This document shows, piece by piece, positions 24,352 through 32,483 of a stretch of 53,340 bases of DNA. The stretch is from an uncultured Spirochaetota bacterium (GTDB lineage: Bacteria; Spirochaetota; Spirochaetia; Treponematales; UBA12059). The stretch is from the NCBI GenBank assembly GCA_937873275.1, contig CALMRC010000128.1, positions 1 to 53,340 of the forward strand, in the 5' to 3' direction. A program made the position numbers and the translations under genes. A model generated the notes under the pieces. The model searched no databases. It worked only from the letters and a program-made list of their open reading frames with translations, and had not been told where the DNA came from. Each line of letters begins with the position of its first letter. Position 1 is the stretch's first letter.

Positions 24352-25194
24352 ATGAGCGACCTGCTGCAGATCCGGGACTCCGAGTTCCGAACCGCCTCGG
24401 ACTTCATCTACGAGCGCTTCGGGATCAAACTCACGGACCAGAAGAAGGTACTCCTGGCCGGCCGCCTGTCCAAGCGGCTCCGCGTCCTGGGGATCCCCAC
24501 CCTCTCGGCCTACCTGGACCGGGTGAACGGGGATCCCACGGGCTCGGAACTGGCGGAATTCCTCAACCTGATCACCACCAACCATTCCTATTTCTTCCGG
24601 GAAAACGACCACTTCCGGTTCCTGACCGGCACCGTGCTCCCCGGGATCGTCCGGGAGGCCCGGGCCGACCCCTCCCGCACCCTGCGGATCTGGAGCGCCG
24701 GCTGCGCCACCGGGGAGGAGCCCTACTCCATCGCGATGACCGCCGCGGACGCCCTGGGCGAGGACCTGGGGCGTATCGACGCGGGGATCCTCGCCACGGA
24801 CATATCGTTGGCCGCCCTCGCGACGGCTCGGGAGGGGGTCTACCCGGAGGCCAAGCTCCGGGACCTGCCGAGGTCCTACCTCCAGCGCTTTTTCGTCCCC
24901 GACGAGCCCGGCTCCTGGGCCGTGGCCCCGGAGATCCGGAAGCTCATCCTCTTCAAGAAGCTCAACCTGATGGCGGAGCGGTTCCCCTTCAAGGGGGCCT
25001 TCGACGTCGTCTTCTGCAGGAACGTCATGATCTATTTCGACAACGAGTCCCGGGACCGCCTGGTGCGCTCCCTGTACGCCGCAACCCGTCCGGGAGGTTA
25101 CCTCTTCATCGGCCACTCGGAATCCCTTCGCCGGGAGACCTGCCCCTACGAGTACGTCAGCCCGGCCACCTACCGCAAAGGAGGCCGTCCGTGA
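24352..25194 (+). CDS. cheR: Chemoreceptor methyltransferase CheR
   Basis: The 280-residue enzyme methylates receptor glutamates using S-adenosylmethionine. The N-terminal helical domain (1-75) precedes the methyltransferase domain with the cofactor motif SAGCATGEEPYSIAM at about 118-132, and the later motifs FDVVFCRNVMIYFD and GGYLFIGHSESL. The upstream receptor ends in a possible CheR-docking pentapeptide. The stop overlaps the ParA-like gene by four bases. Confidence 0.95.
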   Translation: MSDLLQIRDSEFRTASDFIYERFGIKLTDQKKVLLAGRLSKRLRVLGIPTLSAYLDRVNGDPTGSELAEFLNLITTNHSYFFRENDHFRFLTGTVLPGIVREARADPSRTLRIWSAGCATGEEPYSIAMTAADALGEDLGRIDAGILATDISLAALATAREGVYPEAKLRDLPRSYLQRFFVPDEPGSWAVAPEIRKLILFKKLNLMAERFPFKGAFDVVFCRNVMIYFDNESRDRLVRSLYAATRPGGYLFIGHSESLRRETCPYEYVSPATYRKGGRP

Positions 25195-26006
25195 ACCCCA
25201 GCCTCTCCGCCCTGGGCCTCAAGATCGTGGCCGTCGCCAACCAGAAGGGCGGCGTCGGCAAGACCATGACCGCCCTCTCCCTGGCCTCCGGCCTGGCCAA
25301 GCGGGGCCAGAAGGTCCTGGCCGTGGACGGGGATCCCCAGGGGGACCTGTCCCTCTTCTTCGGGGCCGAGACCTCCGGGGACGCCGGGGGCAACGGGATG
25401 GCCGGGGGCCTGGGGGGCCTGCTGGCGGAGCTGTCCGCGGGGAGATCCGCCGACCTGGCCGGCCGGATCGTGCGCCGGGTGCGGCGGAACCTGGACCTCC
25501 TGGCGGGCCCGCCCCGGCGCCTCCGCTCGGAGCGGAGCGACGCGGAGCTCCGGGCCGCGGCCCCGGGCTTCGCGGCCGCCCTGCAGCGGGCCGCCGCGAA
25601 CTACGACTGGGTGATCGTGGACTGCTCGCCCTCGGACGGGGCCCTGGAGCGGCTCCTGCTGTCCGCCTGCCAGGCCGTGCTCATCCCCCTGGAGTTCCAG
25701 CTCTTCTCCATCGCGGGGCTCCAGGCCATGCTGGACACCGTGGCCTCCTGCGGCTCCGAGGCGGGCCGGGAGATCCGGGTCCACGCCCTGATCTTCACCA
25801 AGGCGGAGAACCGGGTGGGCCGGGTGGAGGACTACCGGAAGCTCTTCTCCGAGTTCCGGCTTCCCATCTTCGAGATCTGCAAGTCCGAGTACCTCCCCCG
25901 ATCGGTGGAACGGTCCCGGACGATCTGGGAGGGAGGCCCGGCCAGCTACGCCGCCCGGGACTACGCCCGGGTCATCGACAAGGCCTTCCTGGAGGTACAG
26001 CCATGA
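25191..26006 (+). CDS. ParA/MinD-family ATPase in the chemotaxis operon
   Basis: The 271-residue protein carries the deviant Walker A motif KGGVGKT at about 19-25, followed by VLAVDGDPQGDLSLFF and the Walker B-like YDWVIVDCSPSDG. Chromosomally embedded ParA homologues inside chemotaxis operons, such as ParC of Vibrio and PpfA of Rhodobacter, position chemosensory arrays, so the same job is likely here. It overlaps cheR on one side and an unknown gene on the other by four bases each. No ParB or centromere-like repeats are nearby, which argues against plasmid or chromosome partitioning. Confidence 0.85.
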   Translation: MNPSLSALGLKIVAVANQKGGVGKTMTALSLASGLAKRGQKVLAVDGDPQGDLSLFFGAETSGDAGGNGMAGGLGGLLAELSAGRSADLAGRIVRRVRRNLDLLAGPPRRLRSERSDAELRAAAPGFAAALQRAAANYDWVIVDCSPSDGALERLLLSACQAVLIPLEFQLFSIAGLQAMLDTVASCGSEAGREIRVHALIFTKAENRVGRVEDYRKLFSEFRLPIFEICKSEYLPRSVERSRTIWEGGPASYAARDYARVIDKAFLEVQP

Positions 26007-26545
26007 AAAACCGCTCCCCCCAGGACCGGCTCCGCATAGCCCGGGCCATCAACGAGATGCTCCCCGAGGGGGAGGGAGGCTACGAGGCATCCTCGGCCTT
26101 CACCGCCCGGGAGGGCAAGCGCCTCCTGGGGACCTGGGAGGTGGCGGAGCACCTGTCCGACGGGATCGATATTGCACAGGTCCTGGCGGGCCGGCTCTTC
26201 CGGGGCCGGGAGCTCCGGGACCCGGCCTACGCGGCCCGGTACCGGTTCTCCGAGGGGACGTGCGTGAAGCGCGCCTTGCTGGAGGGCCGGCTGGACGGGG
26301 ACGGCGAGTCCACGGACTGCCGGTACCGGATGAGCTCGGTCCTCTCCTGGACCCTGGAACCCGGGGGCCGGCTCCGGGCCGTTGTGGAGCTGGGATACCA
26401 GATCACGGAACTGGACGGCCGGCCCGCGGCGGTCCGGGAGGCCCCGGAGTTCCCCCCCGCCGTCCGGCTCGCCTACTCCTTCGACGGCCCGGACCTCCTC
26501 CTGGAGGAGGGGTCCGACCGCATCCGGCTCCGGAGGGTCGAATGA
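26003..26545 (+). CDS. Unknown protein between the ParA-like gene and cheB
   Basis: I do not recognise this 180-residue protein. The N-terminal part is helical (DRLRIARAINEMLPEG), the middle contains GTWEVAEHLSDGIDIAQVL and the C-terminal half is predicted to be beta-rich, ending in LLLEEGSDRIRLRRVE. It has no signal peptide or membrane segment. Four-base overlaps with both neighbours indicate tight coupling. Position suggests a partner of the ParA-like ATPase or an array component, but that is inference only. Confidence 0.75.
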   Translation: MKNRSPQDRLRIARAINEMLPEGEGGYEASSAFTAREGKRLLGTWEVAEHLSDGIDIAQVLAGRLFRGRELRDPAYAARYRFSEGTCVKRALLEGRLDGDGESTDCRYRMSSVLSWTLEPGGRLRAVVELGYQITELDGRPAAVREAPEFPPAVRLAYSFDGPDLLLEEGSDRIRLRRVE

Positions 26546-27636
26546 TCCGGACCGAGGACGCCGTCCGGACCCGGGTCCTGGTGGTGGACGACTCCGCGGT
26601 CGCCCGGGACCTGATCGAGCGGGGCCTGTCCCGGGACCCCTCCATCGAGGTGGTGGGCAAAGCCGCGGACGTCTACGCCGCCCGGGACAAGATCGTCTTC
26701 CTCAAGCCCGACGTGGTGACCCTGGACGTGGAGATGCCCCGGATGGACGGCATCGAGTTCCTGAAGCGCCTGATCCCCCAGTATCCCGTCCCGGTCATCG
26801 TGGTCTCCGCGGTCACCGCGGAGGGGTCGACCAAGGCCCTGGAAGCCCTGGACGCCGGTGCGGTGGCGGTGGTGCCCAAGCCCTCCTCCTCCGGAGGGCC
26901 CGCCGCCTTCCAGGACATGCTGACGGAACTGGCGGACCGGATCAAGGAAGCCTCCAAGGTGCGGATCCGGGGCCCCAAGCCCGCGGTTCCGGCCTATCCC
27001 CGGCCCAAATCCAGGATCGAGTGGGCGGGCGGGCCCCCGTCCCGGGTGGTCATCGCCCTGGGGGCCTCCACGGGGGGCACCACGGCGCTCCGGACCCTGA
27101 TCCACGCCTTCCCCCGGAAGGCGCCGGGCACCCTGGTGGTCCAGCACATGCCCCCGGTGTTCACCCGGATGTTCGCGGAATCCCTGGACCGGGAATCCGC
27201 GGTGGAGGTTCGGGAAGCCCGGGACGGGGATGCCGTCCGGGACGGCCTGGTCCTGATCGCCCCGGGGGACCTCCACATGCGGTTGGAGCGGGCCGGGGAC
27301 GGGTGGAAGGTCCGCTGCCAAGGGGGCTTGAAAGTATCCGGCCACCGCCCCTCGGTGGACGTCCTCCTGCGGTCCGTGGCGGAGGCCGCGGGCTCACGGG
27401 CCGTGGGCATGGTGCTGACCGGGATGGGACGGGACGGCGCGGACGGCCTGCTGTCGATGCGTCGGGCGGGGGCGGCCTGCCTGGCCCAGGACGAGGGGAC
27501 CTCCGTGGTCTTCGGCATGCCCCGGGAGGCCTGGGAGTGCGGGGGCGCCGAGCGCCTGGTGCCCCTGGAGACCGCGGCGGAGGTCGTGCTCGAGCACGCC
27601 GCCCGGATAATCGGGGGAGGCGGCCATGGTGAGTAA
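26542..27636 (+). CDS. cheB: Chemoreceptor methylesterase/deamidase CheB
   Basis: The ATG at 26542 overlaps the upstream stop. The 364-residue protein has a receiver domain (about 10-130; LVVDDSAVARDL, LDVEMPRMDG, VVPKPSS) and a methylesterase domain with the catalytic triad elements GASTGGT, QHMPPVFT and TGMGRDGADG. When phosphorylated by CheA it removes methyl groups from receptors, opposing CheR. A longer upstream-extended frame from 26260 lies over the previous gene and is rejected. Confidence 0.95.
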   Translation: MIRTEDAVRTRVLVVDDSAVARDLIERGLSRDPSIEVVGKAADVYAARDKIVFLKPDVVTLDVEMPRMDGIEFLKRLIPQYPVPVIVVSAVTAEGSTKALEALDAGAVAVVPKPSSSGGPAAFQDMLTELADRIKEASKVRIRGPKPAVPAYPRPKSRIEWAGGPPSRVVIALGASTGGTTALRTLIHAFPRKAPGTLVVQHMPPVFTRMFAESLDRESAVEVREARDGDAVRDGLVLIAPGDLHMRLERAGDGWKVRCQGGLKVSGHRPSVDVLLRSVAEAAGSRAVGMVLTGMGRDGADGLLSMRRAGAACLAQDEGTSVVFGMPREAWECGGAERLVPLETAAEVVLEHAARIIGGGGHGE

Positions 27637-28105
27637 GGCCGTGGGCATCGGGGAATGGGCCGTCTCCAAGGATCCCCGGGAAGCCATCAAGACCTTCGCC
27701 CTGGGATCCTGCGTGGCCGTGGTCATCTACGACGTCCGGCTCCGGGTCGGAGGCATGATCCACATCGCCCTACCGGACGCCTCCATCGATCCGGCCCGGG
27801 CGGCGGCCCAGCCGGGGTACTTCGCCAATTCGGGCCTACCCCTCATGATCGAGGCCTTGAAGCGGCTGGGGGCCGCGAAACCCCACGTCTGGGTGAAGAT
27901 GGCGGGAGGCGCCTCCGTCATGGACCCCGTGGGGCTGTTCGACATCGGCAAGCGCAACGTACTGGCCGTGAAGCGGGAACTCTGGAAGAGCGCCCTGGGC
28001 CTTTCGGGGGAGGATACGGGCGGGGAAATCAGCCGGACCGTGACCCTCTCGATCGCGGACGGGGAGACGACGATCTCGTCCAACAACCGTGAGTGGAAGA
28101 TATAG
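27626..28105 (+). CDS. cheD: Chemoreceptor glutamine deamidase CheD
   Basis: The 159-residue protein has the catalytic motif ALGSCVAVVIYD with its cysteine near residue 32, the histidine in GGMIHIALPD, and VKMAGGASVMDP and RNVLAVKREL further on. CheD deamidates receptor glutamines and in many bacteria partners a CheC/CheX phosphatase, and a cheX gene follows 377 bases later. It overlaps cheB by 11 bases. Confidence 0.93.
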   Translation: MVSKAVGIGEWAVSKDPREAIKTFALGSCVAVVIYDVRLRVGGMIHIALPDASIDPARAAAQPGYFANSGLPLMIEALKRLGAAKPHVWVKMAGGASVMDPVGLFDIGKRNVLAVKRELWKSALGLSGEDTGGEISRTVTLSIADGETTISSNNREWKI

Positions 28106-28114
28106 GAGACCGGA

Positions 28115-28486
28115 ATGCCGCTAGGAGAAGTACTGATCGTGGACGATTCCTTCACATCCCGGATGATCATCCAGAGATGCATCGAGATGGCGGGAATCGA
28201 GACCCGGGGATTCCGGTTCGCGGAAAACGGCCTGGACGCGCTGGCCGCTCTCCGGGAACACAAGGGCATCACCCTCGTCGTGACGGACATCAACATGCCC
28301 AAGATGGACGGCCAGACCTTCCTCCGCCTGCTCAAGTCGGACCCCGGCACGGCGGGCCTGCCCGTGGTCATCGTATCCAGCATCGCGGAAGGGGACGCGG
28401 AACTCGGGTCCCTGGGCGCCCACGCGGTCATCAAGAAGCCCATATCCCCCGACAAGATCCAGCACGCCTTCGGAGGACTGTCATGA
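28115..28486 (+). CDS. cheY: CheY-type single-domain response regulator (first copy)
   Basis: The 123-residue protein is a lone receiver: LIVDDSFTSRMII for the acidic pocket, the acceptor Asp in VVTDINMPKMDG, Ser/Thr in VIVSSIAEGD and Lys in VIKKPIS. AGGAG precedes the ATG. It overlaps cheX by four bases, so it may be the CheY handled by CheX or an adaptation regulator. Which of the two CheY proteins talks to the flagellar motor cannot be told. Confidence 0.9.
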   Translation: MPLGEVLIVDDSFTSRMIIQRCIEMAGIETRGFRFAENGLDALAALREHKGITLVVTDINMPKMDGQTFLRLLKSDPGTAGLPVVIVSSIAEGDAELGSLGAHAVIKKPISPDKIQHAFGGLS

Positions 28487-28992
28487 CGGAAAGCTTCGAT
28501 CCGGCCCGGACCGCCGCGGCCCTCTCCGAATCCGTCCAGACCGTCCTGGCGGACATGGTCTTCCTGGACGCGGAACCCCGTCCGGCGGGAGGCGTCCCGG
28601 TGTCCGGGGAAAGCCGGGCGGCCATCGACGTCCTCAAGCCCGCCTCCTTCCGGCTGGAACTCCGGATGACCCCGGAGTTCGCGGCCAAGGCGGCTTCCAT
28701 CATCCTCTGCGACGAGCCCCCCGGGGAGGCCGGGGACGAGTCGCGGGCCTCGGGCTCGGCCCGAACCTCGGGCTCTGCCCGAGGGGATGACACGATCCTG
28801 GAGATCCTGAACGTCATCGCCGGAACCTTCGTGACCCGGTACTTCGGGGCCGGGATCGTGCCCCGGCTGGAGCTGCCCCAGTTCAAGTACTTCGCGGACG
28901 GGACGGAGGGTCAGGAGATCTGCAGCCTGGACTTCGACGTGGAGGGCCTTCCCCTCCGGATCATCCTGAGCTCCATACGGTATCGGTACTGA
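28483..28992 (+). CDS. cheX: CheX-like CheY-P phosphatase
   Basis: Start at 28483 overlaps the cheY stop. The 169-residue protein carries the E-x2-N signature in ILEILNVIAGTFV, typical of CheC/CheX phosphatases, and ends in the beta strands SLDFDVEGLPLRIILS. CheX dephosphorylates CheY-P and is characteristic of spirochaetes, though not exclusive to them. An inserted low-complexity segment (about 85-102, Arg/Ser/Gly/Ala) interrupts the fold just before the catalytic helix; its DNA is a short GC-rich repeat. Confidence 0.8.
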   Translation: MTESFDPARTAAALSESVQTVLADMVFLDAEPRPAGGVPVSGESRAAIDVLKPASFRLELRMTPEFAAKAASIILCDEPPGEAGDESRASGSARTSGSARGDDTILEILNVIAGTFVTRYFGAGIVPRLELPQFKYFADGTEGQEICSLDFDVEGLPLRIILSSIRYRY

Positions 28993-29038
28993 ACGACCGG
29001 ACTTCGAGAGGGCGGCCCGGCCGCCGGGAGGATTTGCC

Positions 29039-29401
29039 ATGAACATACTGTGCGTCGACGATTCCGCGACCCTCCGGAAGATCGTCTCCATGAGCCTGGG
29101 TCCCCTGGGACATACGGTGGCGGAGGCGGAGAACGGGAAGGCCGCCCTGGCGGCCCTGGCCGCGGGGGTGCCGGACCTGATCGTGCTGGACGTCAACATG
29201 CCCGAGATGGGGGGCGTCGAGTTCCTGGAGGAACGGGGCAAGAACCCCGCCTGGAAGGCCGTGCCCGTCATCGTCCTGACCACCCAGGACGAGGCCCCCC
29301 TGCGGGAGAAGATACGGGCCCTGGGGGCTTCCGGGTTCCTGGCCAAGCCCTTCCAGAAGGACCAGCTTGTGGCGGCCATCCAGGGGTTGGGGAAGGCCTA
29401 G
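29039..29401 (+). CDS. cheY: CheY-type single-domain response regulator (second copy)
   Basis: The 120-residue receiver has LCVDDSATLRKIV, acceptor Asp in IVLDVNMPEMGG, Thr in VLTTQDE and Lys in FLAKPFQ. The TTQDE segment and the FLAKPF ending are the classical form seen in chemotaxis CheY proteins. GGGAGG lies eight bases before the ATG. It is closely followed by the second receptor gene. Confidence 0.92.
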   Translation: MNILCVDDSATLRKIVSMSLGPLGHTVAEAENGKAALAALAAGVPDLIVLDVNMPEMGGVEFLEERGKNPAWKAVPVIVLTTQDEAPLREKIRALGASGFLAKPFQKDQLVAAIQGLGKA

Positions 29402-29418
29402 GGGCCGGGAGCGTGACG

Positions 29419-30648
29419 ATGAAGGAACGAGGGTCCACAACGGCCCGGGCCGCGGAACTACTGGCTTCGGCCGCGGGCCTCCTGGCCCTTCCGGGCCTGG
29501 CGGCCCTGGCGATCCTTTCCTCTCCTCGCCCCGCCGCGCCGCACGGGGCCGCGACGGCCGGTCTGGTCTTCTTGGCCGCGGCGCTCGGCACGGGAACCGC
29601 GGCCTGGGCACTCCGCACCCGGGTCCTGCGGGATCTCCGGGGGGACCTGGCCGGCAAGGAGGCGGAGATCCGGGCCCAGCGCGAGCGGGCGGACCGGGCC
29701 TTGGCCTCCGGGGCCGCCCTGCGGGAGCGCATCGGGCAGGCCGTGTCCCGGACCGTCGGGGCCATCCACCGGCTGGAGGGCCTGGCGTCCGGGACCGCGG
29801 ACGGCATCCAGGTCCTGGCCTCCGCCCTGGACACGGCGGCGGAATCCAACACCGTGTTGGTCTCCTCCCAGTCGGCCCTGAAGGAGGCGATGCTCTCCTA
29901 TTCCGAGGAAGTCCAGCGGGAGACCGAGGCGGCCCGGTCCATGGCCCACTCGGTATCCGCGGTGGCCGATTCCTCCCGGAAAAAGCGGGAGAAGGCCTCC
30001 CAGATGATCCGGCTATCCAGCGGCGCGGAGGAGCGGCTCCGGGCCATCCGCTCGGCGGTGAGCCGGATGTCCGCCTCGGTGGAGAAGATGCGCCAGGTGA
30101 ACGACGTGGTCACCGAGGTGGCGGACCGGACGAGCCTGCTGGCCATGAACGCCTCCATCGAGGCGGCCCACGCGGGCCAGGCCGGCAAGGGCTTCGCGGT
30201 GATCGCCAACGCGGTCCGGGCCCTGTCCAACGAGGCGGCCGAGGGATCCAAGTCCATCCTGACCGCCCTCCAGGAGACGGAGGAGGCCCTGAAGACGACG
30301 GCCTCGGAGTCCGACGGGGCGGTGGAGTACTTCGCCTCCGTCTTCCAGGAGATCCAGGACACCGCGGTCATGCTGGAACAGAACCTGGCGGAGATGCAGG
30401 CGGCCTCGGAGGCCTCCTCGGGGATCCTGGAGTCCGTGCGTCGCCTGGAGAGTCTATGCGCCAACGCCCAGGGGGCGGTCTATTCCTCCGAGTCCGAGAC
30501 GGCCCGGTCCCGGGGATCCCTGGAGACGGTGCTGGAGATCGCCCGCACCATCCGGAGCGACGCCGCTTCCATGATGACCGCCTTCCGGGAGATCCTGGAC
30601 GAGACCGATTCCCTCCAGAGACTGGAGTCATCGGCCGGGGAGCCTTGA
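29419..30648 (+). CDS. Short-loop methyl-accepting chemotaxis protein
   Basis: The 409-residue receptor has two adjacent N-terminal membrane helices (about 12-33 and 45-67) with a loop of only some ten residues, so it has no real periplasmic sensor domain. The cytoplasmic part is a coiled coil with the tip EVADRTSLLAMNASIEAAHAG and GKGFAVIANAVRALS. No HAMP domain or C-terminal docking peptide is obvious. It may sense an intracellular cue or membrane state, or follow signals from the neighbouring receiver-PAS proteins. The start at 29419 is preferred; a GTG two codons earlier is possible. Confidence 0.85.
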   Translation: MKERGSTTARAAELLASAAGLLALPGLAALAILSSPRPAAPHGAATAGLVFLAAALGTGTAAWALRTRVLRDLRGDLAGKEAEIRAQRERADRALASGAALRERIGQAVSRTVGAIHRLEGLASGTADGIQVLASALDTAAESNTVLVSSQSALKEAMLSYSEEVQRETEAARSMAHSVSAVADSSRKKREKASQMIRLSSGAEERLRAIRSAVSRMSASVEKMRQVNDVVTEVADRTSLLAMNASIEAAHAGQAGKGFAVIANAVRALSNEAAEGSKSILTALQETEEALKTTASESDGAVEYFASVFQEIQDTAVMLEQNLAEMQAASEASSGILESVRRLESLCANAQGAVYSSESETARSRGSLETVLEIARTIRSDAASMMTAFREILDETDSLQRLESSAGEP

Positions 30649-30649
30649 C

Positions 30650-32384
30650 ATGAAGAACATCCTGCTGGTAGAGGACGAGTACCTGATCGCCATGGCGGAG
30701 ATGCTGGGCCTCCAGTCGGAAGGCTATGCGGTGACCCACGTCGGCCGGGGGGAGGACGCGGTGCGGGCCGCCCTGGCCCCGGACGCGGACTTCGACCTGG
30801 TCCTCATGGACGTGAACCTCGGATCCGGGATCGACGGCCCCGAGGCCGCCCGGCGCATCCTGGCGGAGCGGGACCTTCCGGTGGTCTTCCTGTCCTCCCA
30901 CACGGAATCCCAGGTTGTGGAACTTACCCGGGGAGTGGCCTCCTACGGCTACATCCCCAAGAGCGCGGGGACCGCGGTCCTCAACGCCTCCCTGCGCATG
31001 GCCTTCCAGCTTGCCCAGGCCCCACGCCCAGCTGCGGGAACGGGAGGCGGTGCTGGCGGTCAGAGAGCGGAAGTACCGAACCCTCTTCGAGTCCATGCAG
31101 GAGGGGTTCGCCCTCCACGAGGCCGTGCGGGACGAGACGGGCCGGATGGCGGATTACGTCTTCCTGGACGTCAATCCCGCCTTCGAGCGGCTCACGGCAT
31201 TCCGGAGAGAGGACATCCTGGGACGCCGGGCCCTTGAGGTCATCCCGAATCTCGAGCCCGAGTGGATCGAGGATTACGCCTCCGTGGTCGACACGGGAAA
31301 CCCGAAGCGGATCCGGCGCCTGGCCGAGGGGCTGGGACGGTTCTACGCGGTGGACGCCTTCCGGGCGGGGCCCGACCGCTTCGACTGCTTCTTCACGGAC
31401 GTCACGGCGGAGACCCTGGCGGTCCGGGACCTGGTGGAAAAGCAGGCGGAGCTGGAGGACACGGTGGTACGCCTTCGGCGGGCGGAGGACGGACTTCGGC
31501 GGGAGCTGGAGATAAACGCCAGCCTCGGGACCATCGCCCACGAGATCTTCGCCAAGGGCCTGTCCGTCCAGAACCTGTCGGACATCGTCCTCCAGGAAGC
31601 CCGGAAACTCACCCGGAGCGAACACGGCTACGTCTCCCGGGTGGATCCGCACACCCGGGAGAACGTCGGGTATACCCTGACCCGGATGATGGAGCGGGAG
31701 TGCAGGATCGAGGGGACCGGGCGGCGGATCGCCTTCCCCTGCGGGGCGGACGGAAAGTACTCCGGGTTGTACGGGTACAGCCTGAACACCCGGGAGCCCC
31801 TGATCGTGAACGAACCCGCGTCCCACCCCGCATCCACGGGAACCCCGCCGGGCCACGTCCCGATCCGTAATTTCCTGGGCTACCCCATCGTCCGGGGCGG
31901 GGTCCTGGTCGGCCAGATCGCCCTGGCCAACAAGGAAGGCCCCTTCACCCGGGAGGACCTGGAGGTCGTGGGCCGGATCTCGGACCTCTTCGGGCTTCTC
32001 CTGGAGAGGGCGGACCGCGGGACCGCCGAAAAACTCCTGGCCCGGATCCTGACGACCGCGGAGGAGGCCGTGATCGTCCTGGACCTGGCCGGCCGGGTCC
32101 AGTCCTGGAATCCCGCCGCGGAGCGCATCCTGGGACGGAAGGCCGGGGAGGTACTGGGCCGGGAGGCGGGCTTCCTGACCCCCGACGGGGAGTCCCTGGC
32201 GAACCGGATCAGCCGGGTGTCCGCAGGCCGGGAACCGGTACGGGAATCCCTGGTGCTTTTGGGGCCGGAGGGCCGGCCCTTCCCCGCCGACGTGACCTGG
32301 TCCCCCATCGAGAACGACGACGGTCGGGCGGAGGCGGTATCCCTGGTCATCTCGGTCCCGCCGCCGGATCTAACCGAAAACTAA
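30650..32384 (+). pseudogene. Receiver-PAS-GAF-PAS protein interrupted by a +1 frameshift
   Basis: The frame from 30650 encodes a receiver domain (LLVEDEYLIAMAE, LMDVNLGSGIDG, FLSSHTES, YIPKSAG) and helix ASLRMAFQLAQA. The match then continues in another frame with HAQLREREAVLAVRERKYR, a PAS domain (about 31070-31420), a GAF domain (about 31500-32010) and a final PAS (32035-32370). The frames join at the CCCC run 31020-31023; removing one C restores a continuous protein of about 577 residues. There is no kinase or other output domain at the end. It begins one base after the receptor gene and was once the penultimate gene of the operon. A sequencing error is an alternative to mutation. Confidence 0.75.
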
Positions 32385-32483
32385 CGGAATGATTTTTTCC
32401 TATATACTAGACTGTAGATTTAGGACAGGCCGAAACACCGGCCGCGTTCCCGTCCGTCCGGCATCCGCCCAGGAGGCTCGCCC

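Noticed and set aside
25191-26006. ParA-like gene as a plasmid or chromosome partition system
   Set aside because: No parB partner or iterated centromere-like repeats are nearby, and it overlaps cheR.
30650-32384. Programmed frameshift in the receiver-PAS-GAF gene
   Set aside because: There is no slippery heptamer with a downstream pseudoknot or internal Shine-Dalgarno that I can see; a C-run insertion or sequencing error is simpler.
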